Below, piece after piece: positions 21,634 to 21,811 of a stretch of DNA of 21,811 nucleotides. The stretch's first letter is position 1, and every line of letters begins with the position of its first letter. Source of the DNA: Rhodocyclaceae bacterium. GTDB lineage: Bacteria > Pseudomonadota > Gammaproteobacteria > Burkholderiales > Rhodocyclaceae. The translations under genes were made by a program, and so were the position numbers. The notes under the pieces are model-generated. The model worked only from the letters and a program-made list of their open reading frames with translations. It was not told the DNA's origin and made no database searches. The stretch is from contig JAFSWK010000266.1 of NCBI GenBank assembly GCA_017444505.1, forward strand, positions 1 through 21,811, read 5' to 3'.

Positions 21634-21811
21634 TTACTGGTTCGACTGCTTTTTGAGAATTGACAGCCCAATCCACGTGCCGAGTGCGACCCCGAAAAGA
21701 TCCATGACAAAGAAGACCGGATTGCCTGAGACTAGGGCAATAAGGACGGAGATAATCACTCCGATCAAAAGTCCGCGCTCCGACTTAATTGCACCAAGGA
21801 TGGGGGGCAGC
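21634..21811 (-). CDS. Small membrane protein, C-terminal part at right edge
   Basis: A minus-strand frame enters from the right edge and ends at TAA 21634. The 58 visible residues include two hydrophobic helices (LLIGVIISVLIALVSG and FFVMDLFGVALGTWIGLSIL) and a charged tail KKQSNQ, typical of a short inner-membrane protein. Codons such as CTT, ATT and TCG make it look less GC-rich than its neighbours. The start lies beyond the window and I do not recognise the family. Confidence 0.65.
   Translation of the reverse strand, partial: LPPILGAIKSERGLLIGVIISVLIALVSGNPVFFVMDLFGVALGTWIGLSILKKQSNQ

Overview
The window looks like chromosome of a GC-rich betaproteobacterium, probably Burkholderiales-like. 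The reasons are a hemA-prfA-prmC cluster, divergent bepA and moaC, a DksA lacking most zinc-finger cysteines, and a cinA-N-type gene overlapping a YgjP-type metallopeptidase gene. No Neisseria-type uptake sequence, tRNA, rRNA, CRISPR array or insertion sequence was seen. The assignment is an inference from gene content read by eye.

Layout. 1-2143 is visibly AT-richer and accessory: a large unknown gene running off the left edge, preceded in the same direction by a VapC-type toxin and a Phd/YefM-type antitoxin with a clear promoter and palindromic operator. 2267-5872 (minus) is a three-gene chain: bepA (periplasmic protease/chaperone), a TusA-like sulfur carrier, and a long ankyrin-repeat gene interrupted by one in-frame TAA. 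5925-6419 is moaC. 6435-7717 (minus) holds an ADP-ribosylglycohydrolase followed by a small nuclease-fold-like unknown. 7904-8395 is a VOC-family protein, separated by a shared terminator from dksA (minus). dksA is divergent from an unusual rpsD paralogue with a strong terminator. 9923-12693 (minus) holds dinB, a secreted Pro/Ala-rich unknown, azlC and azlD.

12797-15715 is a second accessory island: a self-inhibited class II Fic protein with three copies of a 10-bp motif in its promoter, then an AAA ATPase (DUF4143-like) gene with two long palindromic operators and an in-frame TAG at codon 50. A 35-nt hairpin sequence occurs on both sides of the ATPase unit.

15795-19954 (minus) is a tightly coupled operon, hemA-prfA-prmC-PIN nuclease-MaoC hydratase, in which every junction is a 4-nt stop/start overlap. 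It joins the first committed step of tetrapyrrole synthesis, release factor 1 and its methylase to an antitoxin-less PIN protein and an enoyl-CoA hydratase-like protein. Divergent from it are the CinA-N-like protein and the YgjP-type metallopeptidase, also coupled by a 4-nt overlap. The right edge holds the C-terminus of a small membrane protein on the minus strand.

The most interesting items are the operator arrays of the Fic and ATPase genes, the duplicated hairpin around the ATPase, the PIN gene embedded in the hemA-prfA-prmC operon, and the unknown gene behind the toxin-antitoxin pair. Two genes carry single in-frame stops. TAG and TAA both serve as ordinary gene ends elsewhere in the window, so these look like disruptions and not a changed code.
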